This document shows positions 1 through 7,686 of a stretch of DNA of 22,978 bases, piece after piece (the first letter of the stretch is position 1; every line of letters begins with the position of its first letter). Position numbers and translations under genes: made by a program. The stretch covers positions 1-22,978 of the IMG/VR virus record IMGVR_UViG_3300025547_000038. One strand, written 5' to 3'. The notes below the pieces were generated by a model. It had not been told where the DNA came from. It searched no databases and was given only the letters and a program-made list of their open reading frames with translations. The stretch comes from a virus.

Positions 1-559
1 CTACTATCCTTGTATCTAAACTGTTCTCTAGTGCCCAGTCTACCCAGTCATCTGTTGATACATCTAACTGTAGATGCACTAACCTAGACTGCATTGCTGT
101 ACCTATACGGTTCACAATAGCTCTATCCGTAGCTAGGTTACCAGCAGCTACCATATGTACGTCAGGATGTAGTTTATGCTGACCTACTTCCTTATCTAAT
201 ACCAGCCTATATGCTGCTACTTGTACGCTAGGGGGTGCACTATTGATTTCATCTAGGTTGATAAGCCACCCCTCCTTACCATCAGGTATTTCATCTATTC
301 CCTTGATTGGGAAATGTGTTGGAGGTAGGAACTCCATCTTCTTGCCTGTAGTAACAGGGAGTCCTACTAAATCGAGCGGATCTGACTGTGCTAATCTAAT
401 GTCGATGTACTCTAGGCTCAGCTCTTCGGCTACTTGCCGCATTATTGAGCTTTTGCCAACTCCTGGGCTGCCAGCTAACATAGGCACTAGTCCTACAGTG
501 ATACAGTCCTTGATAGCCTTAGTGGCTACCTCAGGGTTTACTGGTAATGTGTTACTCAT
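1..559 (-). CDS. MoxR-like AAA+ ATPase (partial, C-terminus beyond window)
   Basis: An open frame of 186 codons runs leftward from ATG at 557-559 and leaves the window without a stop, so only the N-terminal part is seen. Visible AAA+ motifs are a Walker A (GSPGVGKS, residues 30-37), a Walker B (LINLDEIN, 99-106, with D103 and E104), a sensor-1-like asparagine in AAGNLATD (N141) and arginines at about 151 and 159 suited to an arginine finger. This is the pattern of the MoxR/AAA_5 group, ring ATPases that remodel proteins and often work with a VWA-domain partner. No partner is inside the window; it would be expected further left. The start is supported by a GGAGG ribosome site that lies inside the end of the preceding 30-codon gene, so the two are probably translationally coupled. 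The substrate in the phage is unknown. Confidence 0.85.
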   Translation of the reverse strand, partial: MSNTLPVNPEVATKAIKDCITVGLVPMLAGSPGVGKSSIMRQVAEELSLEYIDIRLAQSDPLDLVGLPVTTGKKMEFLPPTHFPIKGIDEIPDGKEGWLINLDEINSAPPSVQVAAYRLVLDKEVGQHKLHPDVHMVAAGNLATDRAIVNRIGTAMQSRLVHLQLDVSTDDWVDWALENSLDTRIV

Positions 560-562
560 CTT

Positions 563-655
563 TTACCCCTCCAAATCATCTAAGTAATTTTCGTAATGCT
601 CTAAGTCTTCTAGAGCCTGTTCGTAAAACTCATCTTCATTCTCATACTCATCCAT
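563..655 (-). CDS. Acidic 30-residue microprotein
   Basis: A 30-codon frame from ATG at 653-655 to TAA at 563-565, preceded by a strong ribosome site (AAGGAG five to six bases before the ATG). Fourteen of its 30 residues are Asp or Glu and five are Tyr or Phe, so it is an extremely acidic peptide (start MDEYENEDEF, end DDLEG). It sits three bases upstream of the AAA+ ATPase gene and its last codons contain that gene's ribosome site. It may be a real small protein (an acidic DNA mimic or ATPase adaptor are guesses) or mainly a translated leader that couples expression to the ATPase. No family is recognised. Confidence 0.6.
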   Translation of the reverse strand: MDEYENEDEFYEQALEDLEHYENYLDDLEG

Positions 656-757
656 AATATACTCCTTAGGTTGATTACATACCCCAAAGCGGATATGTAA
701 ATATTAATATTGTGGTAAGGGTAATAACTATTACTCCTGTCCTTATGCAGATACTAT
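656..757. other. Short intergenic gap in leftward operon
   Basis: About 100 AT-rich bases between the 85-residue gene and the acidic microprotein. It holds the microprotein's ribosome site. An AGGAGT further upstream (minus strand, near 745-750) has no usable start codon behind it. No convincing terminator or promoter was seen. Confidence 0.4.
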
Positions 758-1015
758 CTACATGCCGTTTATACCCTCTTTGTAAAATGTTTCCATGTAG
801 TAAGTGCGTTTCTTCTTCCATAGTTTAAGTGATTTGGCGTGTAGATCTACTATCTCTTCTAAGTTAAGCAACAAATCCACTTCTCTTTTAGGTAATTTAT
901 ACAGCGTGGGTTTACTTCTTATTTGTTTAAACTGCGGATCCTTATTGGATATCATAATCGTCTCTATTCTTCCTGCTGTTGTTTTCTCATATAAAAACCA
1001 TATTTCATCAAACAT
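758..1015 (-). CDS. Hypothetical 85-residue protein
   Basis: An 85-residue frame starting at ATG 1013-1015 with a good ribosome site (AAGGAGT nine bases upstream). The protein is rich in Lys, Leu and aromatic residues, with a basic stretch near the C-terminus (LWKKKRTYY, about residues 65-73) and a Leu-rich probable helix at about 42-65. No signal peptide, membrane segment or known motif is visible. It lies in the replication operon between the TSCPD/zinc-ribbon gene and the acidic microprotein, so a small accessory role in replication or nucleotide metabolism is possible but not shown. Confidence 0.65.
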   Translation of the reverse strand: MFDEIWFLYEKTTAGRIETIMISNKDPQFKQIRSKPTLYKLPKREVDLLLNLEEIVDLHAKSLKLWKKKRTYYMETFYKEGINGM

Positions 1016-1046
1016 AGATATGTAACTCCTTTATTTAAGAGAGGCG

Positions 1047-1643
1047 TTAACCACACTCCCCTTCGTACTGACACCCCTCGGTATCCATACATTTAGTACA
1101 TCCACCTATCTTAGTTAGCGTAGGTCTTTTGCATTTAGGGCATTCGAGTCCTGTAATCCATTCTGGTTTAATATGTAACTCTTCTTCGGGTTCAGAGGAG
1201 GTGACTTTATTGTGCAATGAGATAAGTGTTCTTCCGATATGTTGCACGACCCCATTCTGGTAACTCCCTTTCTTCTTACCTGCTACTTTTGCAAAGTATC
1301 CATCATTAGCGTGTATCTTAGCTAACTCATTACCAATAAATTCTAGGTTGAGTTTAGGATCATCTGATCTAAGCATGGCACTAGCTAATCTGGATATAGC
1401 TTTTACATAGTGTACGTTATCAGTATGACTGGAATCAATGAACACTTCAAAAGGTACGTTAGTGTCTAAACAGTTCAGCGTTAGATAGCAGTTGAACTGA
1501 TCTGTTGGAGACCCACCGACCTGTATTTTGGCAGTCTGCCCGTTTAGTATTGCAGGTCGCTTCTTTCGCTCAGGCGGAGGTAGGTCAGGTGTGGGTTCGT
1601 TTACTGAAACGTTAATTATTTTTTTATCAATTACTGTAGTCAT
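1047..1643 (-). CDS. TSCPD-like domain protein with C-terminal zinc ribbon
   Basis: This 198-residue protein resembles the C-terminal part of class II (NrdJ-type) ribonucleotide reductases, where a TSCPD domain is followed by a Cys-rich tail. Visible signs are a Pro-rich N-terminus (about 18-30), the strand ILNGQTAKIQVG (32-43), the segment VPFEVFID (63-70) that matches the PFEVFI signature of the domain, a helix KAISRLASAMLR (81-92), and a tail with C168, C171, C182, C185, C191 and C197 (CPKC, GCTKC, GC, EC). The eponymous Cys-Pro-Asp residues are not seen at the corresponding place (about GVVQHIGRTL, 131-140). No reductase catalytic subunit is in the window, so it is an orphan domain here. 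Its ATG follows the stop of the nuclease gene directly (TAAATG), suggesting coupled translation. Function is inferred only: dNTP supply or nucleotide binding. Confidence 0.7.
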   Translation of the reverse strand: MTTVIDKKIINVSVNEPTPDLPPPERKKRPAILNGQTAKIQVGGSPTDQFNCYLTLNCLDTNVPFEVFIDSSHTDNVHYVKAISRLASAMLRSDDPKLNLEFIGNELAKIHANDGYFAKVAGKKKGSYQNGVVQHIGRTLISLHNKVTSSEPEEELHIKPEWITGLECPKCKRPTLTKIGGCTKCMDTEGCQYEGECG

Positions 1644-2393
1644 TTATTTAATATATGCGAAATCGCATTCTCCTGATTTTTTATATGAGCACCATTTACA
1701 ACTATTCCAATTAGGAGTTGCGTGGAATGATACACAATCGGTTAATTTATTAGCTCTCTCATCCCATTTGGGTAAGAACGCCATCGCTTGTTCTCGGGTG
1801 TAGTTTTGCTCAGTAGTTTCTCCTTTATCTAAATACCACAACCGAGAACTTACGTATTCAAGTTTAGGGAATCGAAGGAAAGTGAGGATGGCATATAGCA
1901 TTACTTGTGAGCCGTGCTTAACCTCATTCCCTCGTTTCTGACCTGTTTTATGGTCGATAATTACAGCTGAAGTTTCAGACTCATGTATCAGTACATCGAG
2001 TTTAGCCCGTAGCCATATTTCGTCCATCTGCCAATCACCGGATGTCCAATCTCTGTCATAAGCCCATTCACCCTCGCACTCAACCTTATTGTCTTCGTAG
2101 AGTTTTCGGAGGTCTTTAAACTCACGTTCAAAACGGCTGAGTTCTTTCGGTAAATCATTAATTCTTCCATCTACATATTGCTCCGCTTTATCGTGAATTT
2201 CTGAACCTCTTTGTGCCGCTGGCCCACTGGGGTCTGGTAATTTCTTAACCTTCTGTAGGAATATGTGGTATGGACATTCTTCGAACTTTTGTAAACCGGA
2301 GAATGACCAAGTTTTTATAGGGGGTGTTAGCTTCGTTTGAGGCTCGAACCCATCAACTTTTAGATGGGCGGGGAATTTTGTATTAAATGCCAT
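1644..2393 (-). CDS. PD-(D/E)XK exonuclease, Cas4/RecB-like with Fe-S cysteines
   Basis: A 249-residue nuclease of the PDDEXK_1/Cas4/AddB-like group. Motifs in order: SFSGLQKFEECPY (30-42) with C40, RGSEIH with the conserved His (about 62-67), LRAKLDVLI giving the first metal-binding Asp, IIDHKTG giving the D-x-K core, then the Q-xx-LYA helix. Three cysteines at the C-terminus (C232, C235, C243) together with C40 fit the four-cysteine iron-sulphur site seen in Cas4 and AddB. Such phage enzymes act as DNA exonucleases in replication, recombination or host DNA degradation. Its ATG overlaps the stop of the polymerase gene by one base (TAATG), so it is co-translated with replication proteins; there is no cas1 or CRISPR array here, so a CRISPR role is unlikely. 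Confidence 0.85.
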   Translation of the reverse strand: MAFNTKFPAHLKVDGFEPQTKLTPPIKTWSFSGLQKFEECPYHIFLQKVKKLPDPSGPAAQRGSEIHDKAEQYVDGRINDLPKELSRFEREFKDLRKLYEDNKVECEGEWAYDRDWTSGDWQMDEIWLRAKLDVLIHESETSAVIIDHKTGQKRGNEVKHGSQVMLYAILTFLRFPKLEYVSSRLWYLDKGETTEQNYTREQAMAFLPKWDERANKLTDCVSFHATPNWNSCKWCSYKKSGECDFAYIK

Positions 2394-4258
2394 TATTTAG
2401 CGTCTCCATAGTTATCAGCAATATCACCTTCAGCATCTAACGGTAAGTCAGGTGCCCAAGATGGGGGTGTTCTCATTATCTCTATCATTTGGTTGAGGCG
2501 TTCTTCAGCTAATTCTTCAGGTACTAATGCTAATACCTCATCGTGTACAGTACCCACTACAATAGTATCTGGTAGTTTAGATATATCTAGCATCTGGTAC
2601 ATGACAACGTTCCTCGCTAGGTGCTGAACACAATTCTCCGCCATTTTTCCAGAATATATACGATACCTAGTCTTACTGTTACCGTAAGTTACTTCAGGGT
2701 AATCGTATGAGTTATCAGGGTAGATAGTGGTGAGGTCGGGGTACCATAGTGACAATCCACCAGGGGTTACTAGTTGGTTGGGTCTTACAGACAGAATACC
2801 CTTACAGTTTAACAGCGGCTCTTCCTCTGTCACAGTCTGCATAAGCTCAATCGCTGTCCCCATCGTACCCCAGAAGTTTACTATCGCCCCGTTAGATTCT
2901 CTCCAACCATAGACAATATCTTTCGCTTGTGTGTCCGATAGATCCATCTTCGGGCCCATTGCTCCTGACTTCAGCATATCTCTGAACTTCTTCCAACCCG
3001 CGCCATAACCTAGCCCTAATGTTGCTGTCTTCCCTACGAACCGCTCCTGCTTAGTGATAGTGTCTATATCTTTTTTATATATACCAGAGGCAGCTACTTT
3101 ATATACGTCAGTTCCTTTAGTGAAGGCACTAACTATATTATCCTGACCCGCTACCCACGCTAATACACGAGCCTCTATCTGAGCAGAGTCAGCAACTATT
3201 AATTTATATCCAGTTGGTGCTGTTAAGCAATGCCTGAGCTCTCTGGACTTACCGCGGGATGGTAAGTTCTGCATGTTGATCTTCTGGCTAGCTGAGTACC
3301 TACCAGTACGCGCTCCATAGTATTTAAGCGGTACAGGCATAAGGTTAGTTACTGGGTCAGCAGTATCTAAGAACCGTTGTGCTCTAGTTTCGTTTAACCG
3401 CGACTTCACTGCTTGCCGTGCGTCCCATAGTGGTTGTAGGTCAGGGTTATCGTACTGCAGTTGCTGGTATTCAATGTCATTCTTCGCTAGGGCATATGTT
3501 AACTTCTCGGTAATAGGTGATATCTTAGTTGGTACCTCTATCCCTAACGACTCTAAGTATGCAGCGTACTTATTGTTACTGGCTAACTGAGCACGAGTAA
3601 TAGGAGCGTTATCTAACAACTTATTACGATATAATATCTCCGCTGTCAGTGCTCGCTTTGTCCGTGGCCTATCTAGTACCAGATGCGGCTCGTTATACAT
3701 ACGTAAGGTTAAGTCCATCAGCTCTAACTCTTTGGACGGTATATGCGGTAACAACTGGTTGTAACACACCATTGTTATATTTACATCGTTTATACAGTAC
3801 TTTTTAAGTTCGTGTGCCTGTGCTGTTGTGAGTGTGTCTAAGTTCTTAGTGTTAAACAGTTCGGTGGTTTTTCTATGCGCTGGGTTTACTCTTCTGATCA
3901 GTGCCGCTAACGAGTGCGATACTGAGTTCCCTGGCCATAGGAAGGCGGAGAATAACTGAGTGTCTCTATATTCACGTGGCGGTATACAGTGATAGTACAA
4001 TGACAATATAGCCGCGTCGAACATCGTGTTATGGCATACTAAAATAATGTCATTATCAGGGACGAATAGTTTATCTAAGTATTGCTGGATATTATCTGTA
4101 TGGATATAGGTGGTGGTGGATGAGATGTGAATGCCCATGCCGAAGACTTTAAACCGTGGGTCGTTGATATACTCTGGGTATGTCATCTTCGTTAGCGTAT
4201 GATGAGTGCTATAAGTAGTCTCAAAATCTATTGTGATGGTTGTGGATGAGGATATCAT
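2393..4258 (-). CDS. polA: Family A DNA polymerase with proofreading exonuclease
   Basis: A 621-residue replicative DNA polymerase. The N-terminal 3'-5' exonuclease is intact: ExoI D11/E13 (IDFET), ExoII N77/D81 (HNTMFD) and ExoIII Y154/D158 (YCIND). The polymerase domain has motif A at D357 (VADSAQIEAR), motif B in the O-helix (R406-K410, then L414 and YG 418-419), Q545 in ENCVQHLA, and motif C H572-D573-E574. No 5'-3' exonuclease domain is present, as usual for phage enzymes. The O-helix residue equivalent to E. coli Phe762 is Leu (L414), a variant reported to be common in marine phage polymerases and linked to slower, more accurate synthesis. The gene overlaps the primase-helicase stop by four bases (ATGA) and the nuclease start by one base. 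Confidence 0.95.
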   Translation of the reverse strand: MISSSTTITIDFETTYSTHHTLTKMTYPEYINDPRFKVFGMGIHISSTTTYIHTDNIQQYLDKLFVPDNDIILVCHNTMFDAAILSLYYHCIPPREYRDTQLFSAFLWPGNSVSHSLAALIRRVNPAHRKTTELFNTKNLDTLTTAQAHELKKYCINDVNITMVCYNQLLPHIPSKELELMDLTLRMYNEPHLVLDRPRTKRALTAEILYRNKLLDNAPITRAQLASNNKYAAYLESLGIEVPTKISPITEKLTYALAKNDIEYQQLQYDNPDLQPLWDARQAVKSRLNETRAQRFLDTADPVTNLMPVPLKYYGARTGRYSASQKINMQNLPSRGKSRELRHCLTAPTGYKLIVADSAQIEARVLAWVAGQDNIVSAFTKGTDVYKVAASGIYKKDIDTITKQERFVGKTATLGLGYGAGWKKFRDMLKSGAMGPKMDLSDTQAKDIVYGWRESNGAIVNFWGTMGTAIELMQTVTEEEPLLNCKGILSVRPNQLVTPGGLSLWYPDLTTIYPDNSYDYPEVTYGNSKTRYRIYSGKMAENCVQHLARNVVMYQMLDISKLPDTIVVGTVHDEVLALVPEELAEERLNQMIEIMRTPPSWAPDLPLDAEGDIADNYGDAK

Positions 4259-6915
4259 ACGGCTATGGCAATTAAGTCCTTGTTAGGTTGGATGGTGGCG
4301 TGCTCAGAAGTTATATCAATAAGCGATGCTATATCTAACGGGGTTATGTTCCAATTTATACGACCCTCAATAAACCTACCTCTCTGTGCGTTTCTGGTGG
4401 TCTGTATATAGTTCAAGTTGTTTTTGTTTAATATCGTATGGAACCCTTTACTGGATATAACATTCTGATCTGCTGTTATTGCAGTGTACAGAATATGTAG
4501 GTCTTTAGTGGATACCGAATGCCCTACAGTTTGGTTTAATGATGACTCTGCTCTTGGTTGTTTAGGCGGCTGATCAGGGGTGGTGCCGGTTATTAAGTTT
4601 AGTACCGATATGCCATTGTTTAAGGCTCTTACCTTATTATGTAATCTTGTAGGATCTAATTGGTGGAGTTCGATCTCCTCAACTGTCGGCATGGAATCCA
4701 CAAACCATCTGAAATCCCCATCCCTAACAGCTGCACAGAACCTAGCTGGGAACGGTCTGGTAGCGTCTATCATCAACTCTTTGGCATAATTGCTTAGTGC
4801 TGTCTGGGCTGCGAACTCATCAAATTGATATGCTTTAGTGAACGATACAAAGTTAGGTAGTTCTTTAGCGATAGCTTCCTCATATGTTGTTTTAGGTGGG
4901 AGTGAGAACAGCTCTGGCATTGTGTTGGCTATTTTTTTAAGTGAGTGCTTCTGCCACGGACATATATTAAAACGGGACTCCTCACCAGTACCTAAATTAA
5001 ACGCGTCCGTGTGGTTAGTACACATGATAAAGTTCGAATAGGACTTAATCGTTTTCTTGTTCTGCCTCATTGCTCGGACGGATATCTCAGGCTCAGTTAT
5101 TAAGTTCTTCATACCCTCCATAGCGGCAGTGTGCTGTTTCGACTCTGACTTCACCTCATCTAACCCCATCACAATCAGATGCTCCAACTCAGCGTTAAAT
5201 TCATCTGTTATTTGGTTAAATCTTAGCAATTGGGCGTGTTTACCAGAGAATATAGGTGCAAATATCTGACTAACTAATGTTGATTTGCCTGACTGAGTTG
5301 TGCCCTGTAATAACCACGCCCGTTTCGTTTTCTTACGGGTCTGTATAATATATGATATCCAATTCAATAAGTGCTCGAATTCTATTGATGACTCTTCTCT
5401 TGGTGGTGTTCCAACGCCATTCTTTAACGCAAAATATATAGTTGGGCAGAGCTTAGCTAATGTTTTGACAGTGTCAGTGGGATTGGTATAACCTATGGAG
5501 GTGGAGGTGGATGCTGGGAGGGTTAGAGCTGGAGTGTTAAGTACCGCGTTAGGGCGGAAACTGTTAATTTCATGTGTTTTAAAGTTAACAATATGTGAAT
5601 CAGTTGGGTTGAATACAGGGTTCCAGTTTGGCATCTCTTTGGAATCTGGTAGTGCCCTATTATTATCTGCTAATGCCATTTCTAACCGCTCTGTTGACGA
5701 GTGCTGATACATTACCACAGAGTTAGTGGAGGTGTTATATTCACAGGATTGTATTGAATCTGATCGTTTTGAATAAAACCCGAATACTATCATATTGTTA
5801 TCGTCCGGCTGATACATAGGGCCTAATTTCGTTATATCATCAGTGACACCGTTATCAGAGTTTAATATATCTGTTTCTGTCTCTTGTATCTCCTGTTCAA
5901 TTAACTCTTTAAGCGTTCTTAAAAACGGTGCGTCTACATCGCTCATGAAGAACGCATCATCTGTTTTAAAGCAACGAACTAACTCAGGGTTGGATTTATA
6001 CGCCCAGTATGAGTTCGAGTCACCGTTATTTAAATTCATACGGATATACGTATCATCTATATCTACTAATGTTAATGCCCCTTCACTGGGATGTGATAGT
6101 ACCTTTACATCGTTGAGGGCATTATAAGTAGTGGCGAATAGTTTTGGGTGGTTTTTTAAACCTGTATCAGTGCGTAATTGTTTAATTACCGCCTCTTTCT
6201 CCTGATTTATTGACTCAACACCGGGGAGATCTGGTGGTAATGACACCGTTGGTCTGGATCGTATCGATAGCGTTATAGGTCTTTGAGGTGTGGTGGCGGG
6301 CATATTGTTAGGTGGGGCTATATAAACTATCCTTGAGTTCTCTGCTAAAGTGGGATCTATTACATAATGAAGGTTTCTGCCAGTGCCTGACAGTGTTAAT
6401 TGTTGCTTAAACGGCTGATTAAAGTTTAATTGGGTGAGGAAATACTTCTTTACATTGGGTGCCATCGGCTTATCTAGGAGGAAAAACAGGTGACCTGATA
6501 GTATATACGGGTCTTCGGTTACATAAGCTGAAGCTGAATATTGCCATATAAATGACACATTATGGAAATAAGATGGTAGTGTTTCTATAAACGCTTGGGG
6601 TAAATTCTCTACATCGTGGTGGTTGGATAGTGTATATTTGTCTACATCTATGACTAATAATTCATTGGGGGATACCGATTGAGTCTTTTTAGCTCGGGAC
6701 TCATTCTCTAACTTTCGCTTAAATTGGCCAATTAAAATGACATTCTGTTGGGCGGCTACCTCTTGTAATAATGGGTGAAGCTCTTCTATCGAGGTATATT
6801 CTACCTCTTGGGATGATACTCGGAATGGCACATTGGGGGTTTTCGATAATTTCTTTGTTTTTTGGTCATAACTCTTTGTAAGTGGTAATACAGTGTCTAT
6901 AACAGTTAGGATCAT
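4255..6915 (-). CDS. AEP primase / SF3 helicase fusion protein
   Basis: A bifunctional replication protein of 886 residues from the chosen start, or 914 from an upstream ATG at 6997-6999 (numbering here uses the long form). The N-terminal half has archaeo-eukaryotic primase motifs: hhhDhD (LLVIDVD, D118 and D120), S-x-H (SGH, 168-170) and the third acidic residue in VIDP (D215). The C-terminal half has a superfamily 3/D5-like helicase: Walker A GTTQSGKST (566-574), Walker B MGLDE (D614, E615), sensor-like FIMCTN (N662) and an arginine in EESRF (R676). It would prime DNA and unwind the fork for the polymerase encoded next. The ATG at 6915 is preferred because AGAGG lies nine bases upstream; the ATG at 6999 lacks a ribosome site and sits in a hairpin loop (6986-7013). 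The function is clear, the exact start less so. Confidence 0.85.
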   Translation of the reverse strand: MILTVIDTVLPLTKSYDQKTKKLSKTPNVPFRVSSQEVEYTSIEELHPLLQEVAAQQNVILIGQFKRKLENESRAKKTQSVSPNELLVIDVDKYTLSNHHDVENLPQAFIETLPSYFHNVSFIWQYSASAYVTEDPYILSGHLFFLLDKPMAPNVKKYFLTQLNFNQPFKQQLTLSGTGRNLHYVIDPTLAENSRIVYIAPPNNMPATTPQRPITLSIRSRPTVSLPPDLPGVESINQEKEAVIKQLRTDTGLKNHPKLFATTYNALNDVKVLSHPSEGALTLVDIDDTYIRMNLNNGDSNSYWAYKSNPELVRCFKTDDAFFMSDVDAPFLRTLKELIEQEIQETETDILNSDNGVTDDITKLGPMYQPDDNNMIVFGFYSKRSDSIQSCEYNTSTNSVVMYQHSSTERLEMALADNNRALPDSKEMPNWNPVFNPTDSHIVNFKTHEINSFRPNAVLNTPALTLPASTSTSIGYTNPTDTVKTLAKLCPTIYFALKNGVGTPPREESSIEFEHLLNWISYIIQTRKKTKRAWLLQGTTQSGKSTLVSQIFAPIFSGKHAQLLRFNQITDEFNAELEHLIVMGLDEVKSESKQHTAAMEGMKNLITEPEISVRAMRQNKKTIKSYSNFIMCTNHTDAFNLGTGEESRFNICPWQKHSLKKIANTMPELFSLPPKTTYEEAIAKELPNFVSFTKAYQFDEFAAQTALSNYAKELMIDATRPFPARFCAAVRDGDFRWFVDSMPTVEEIELHQLDPTRLHNKVRALNNGISVLNLITGTTPDQPPKQPRAESSLNQTVGHSVSTKDLHILYTAITADQNVISSKGFHTILNKNNLNYIQTTRNAQRGRFIEGRINWNITPLDIASLIDITSEHATIQPNKDLIAIAV

Positions 6916-6985
6916 GGATAGTGGCCTCTGGACAGTGAAAATAGGTATTTTAACATAATGAAAATGGGATGTCAAAACTATCGGT

Positions 6986-7013
6986 AACACCGCATCCATT
7001 TATTTGCGGTGTT
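6986..7013 (-). promoter_or_regulatory. Leader hairpin enclosing an upstream ATG
   Basis: Perfect 9-bp arms (AACACCGCA at 6986-6994 and TGCGGTGTT at 7005-7013) enclose a 10-base loop that contains the alternative ATG (6997-6999) of the primase-helicase frame. In the leftward transcript this would be a stable stem in the leader. It could block initiation at that ATG or serve as a leader control element. No T-run follows on the minus strand, so it is not a classical terminator. Confidence 0.5.
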
Positions 7014-7240
7014 GGGGCTAAGTTATTGCTTTACCGAGGTTTAATCTAGTTATTAACAATACCCTTACAGAAATGAGGTTAACCGCAAGTGGTTGAATTA
7101 ACAACAGTAAGTATGAAGCAAGGTGCTTAAACAGCAAAAAAAGATAGTTTAGTTAAATTTCGTCTAAAATTTTTTAATTACATTTAATATATATATACGG
7201 GATGCGACTTAAAAAAAGGATGTGAGAGTGGGATTTTTAG

Positions 7241-7260
7241 TTGATATTGCTTATTATCAA
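7241..7260. repeat. Inverted repeat TTGATA-N8-TATCAA
   Basis: Perfect 6-bp arms with an 8-base centre. The half-site TTGATA and its complement TATCAA also occur in the 21-bp repeats at 10536-10645 (core TTGATAATCAA), so the same DNA-binding protein could act at both places. This link is inference from a short match in AT-rich DNA. Confidence 0.35.
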
Positions 7261-7341
7261 TGCTTTAGGACTACAAAAAGCCTAAAAAGGGCGAAACCGT
7301 CCGGTGTTGCTCTGAGATTTGCGGTGTTTATTGTTAGAAAT

Positions 7342-7379
7342 GGTCATTTTTATAAGTGACCAGCTTATTTTGCTGTCAA
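7342..7379 (-). promoter_or_regulatory. Putative leftward promoter with overlapping dyad
   Basis: On the minus strand a perfect TTGACA (plus-strand 7374-7379) is followed after 19 bases by TATAAA (7349-7354), a plausible though long-spaced sigma70 promoter facing the replication operon. The inverted repeat GGTCATTTTTATAAGTGACC (7342-7361, 7 of 8 arm pairs) covers the -10 box and would be well placed as an operator. Transcription would begin near 7342, leaving a leader of several hundred bases before the primase-helicase start at 6915. Confidence 0.4.
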
Positions 7380-7424
7380 ATGTCATTTTTTAGGTTGTCA
7401 ATTGGCGGCATGAGGCTAATTTTA

Positions 7425-7441
7425 CGTCTTAGCCTAAGACG
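7425..7441. promoter_or_regulatory. Palindromic operator-like site
   Basis: The sequence CGTCTTAGCCTAAGACG has perfect 8-bp arms around one central base. It lies upstream of the putative leftward promoter. A perfect dyad of this size without a T-run suggests binding by a dimeric regulator rather than a terminator. No regulator gene is recognised in the window. Confidence 0.4.
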
Positions 7442-7550
7442 GATTTCTAAAGTTAAGCGCTTTTTATACTTTTTTACTGTTGTTAAGCGCGGTTGCTACT
7501 TTTCTATCGTTAACTGTACAGAGAACAAGTAGATTTACCACTTTATAAAA

Positions 7551-7598
7551 GCTAAAAGTGCTTAACTATTACTTAGAGGCAATAGTTAAGCACTTAGC
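7551..7598 (-). terminator. Hairpin terminator after the 7687-8451 gene
   Basis: Arms 7551-7570 and 7581-7598 pair over 18 bases with a two-base bulge, around a 10-base loop. On the minus strand the stem is followed by TTTTAT, so it can act as an intrinsic terminator for leftward transcription arriving from the genes at 7687-8979. The arms each contain GTTAAGCAC (one inverted), a variant of the GTTAAGCGC motif found at 7452 and 7482, so a protein-binding role is also possible. Confidence 0.55.
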
Positions 7599-7686
7599 GG
7601 ACCCCATGGAGGCTAATAAAAAAATAGTCAGTCTAGCTACCAGTATTTCACTGATAGCTAATCTAACTATTAATTGCCTTAGCCAC

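Larger units (their letters stand above)
7000..7686. other. Non-coding control region, possible replication origin
   Basis: About 690 bases without a believable gene. It holds, from left to right: a very AT-rich stretch (about 7141-7200) including a run of alternating TA (about 7189-7197); an inverted repeat TTGATA/TATCAA (7241-7260); the dyad 7342-7361 lying over a leftward -10 box; a 17-base near-perfect palindrome (7425-7441); two direct GTTAAGCGC motifs (7452, 7482); and an 18-bp hairpin whose arms repeat that motif (7551-7598). Dyads, repeats and an AT-rich tract next to a primase-helicase gene are what a phage origin looks like, but a purely transcriptional control region explains them as well. 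A 61-codon plus-strand frame at 7558-7743 runs through the hairpin and is not considered real. Confidence 0.5.

Noticed and set aside
243-587. A 114-codon plus-strand frame
   Set aside because: It is antisense to the AAA+ ATPase, whose minus-strand frame carries clear Walker motifs.
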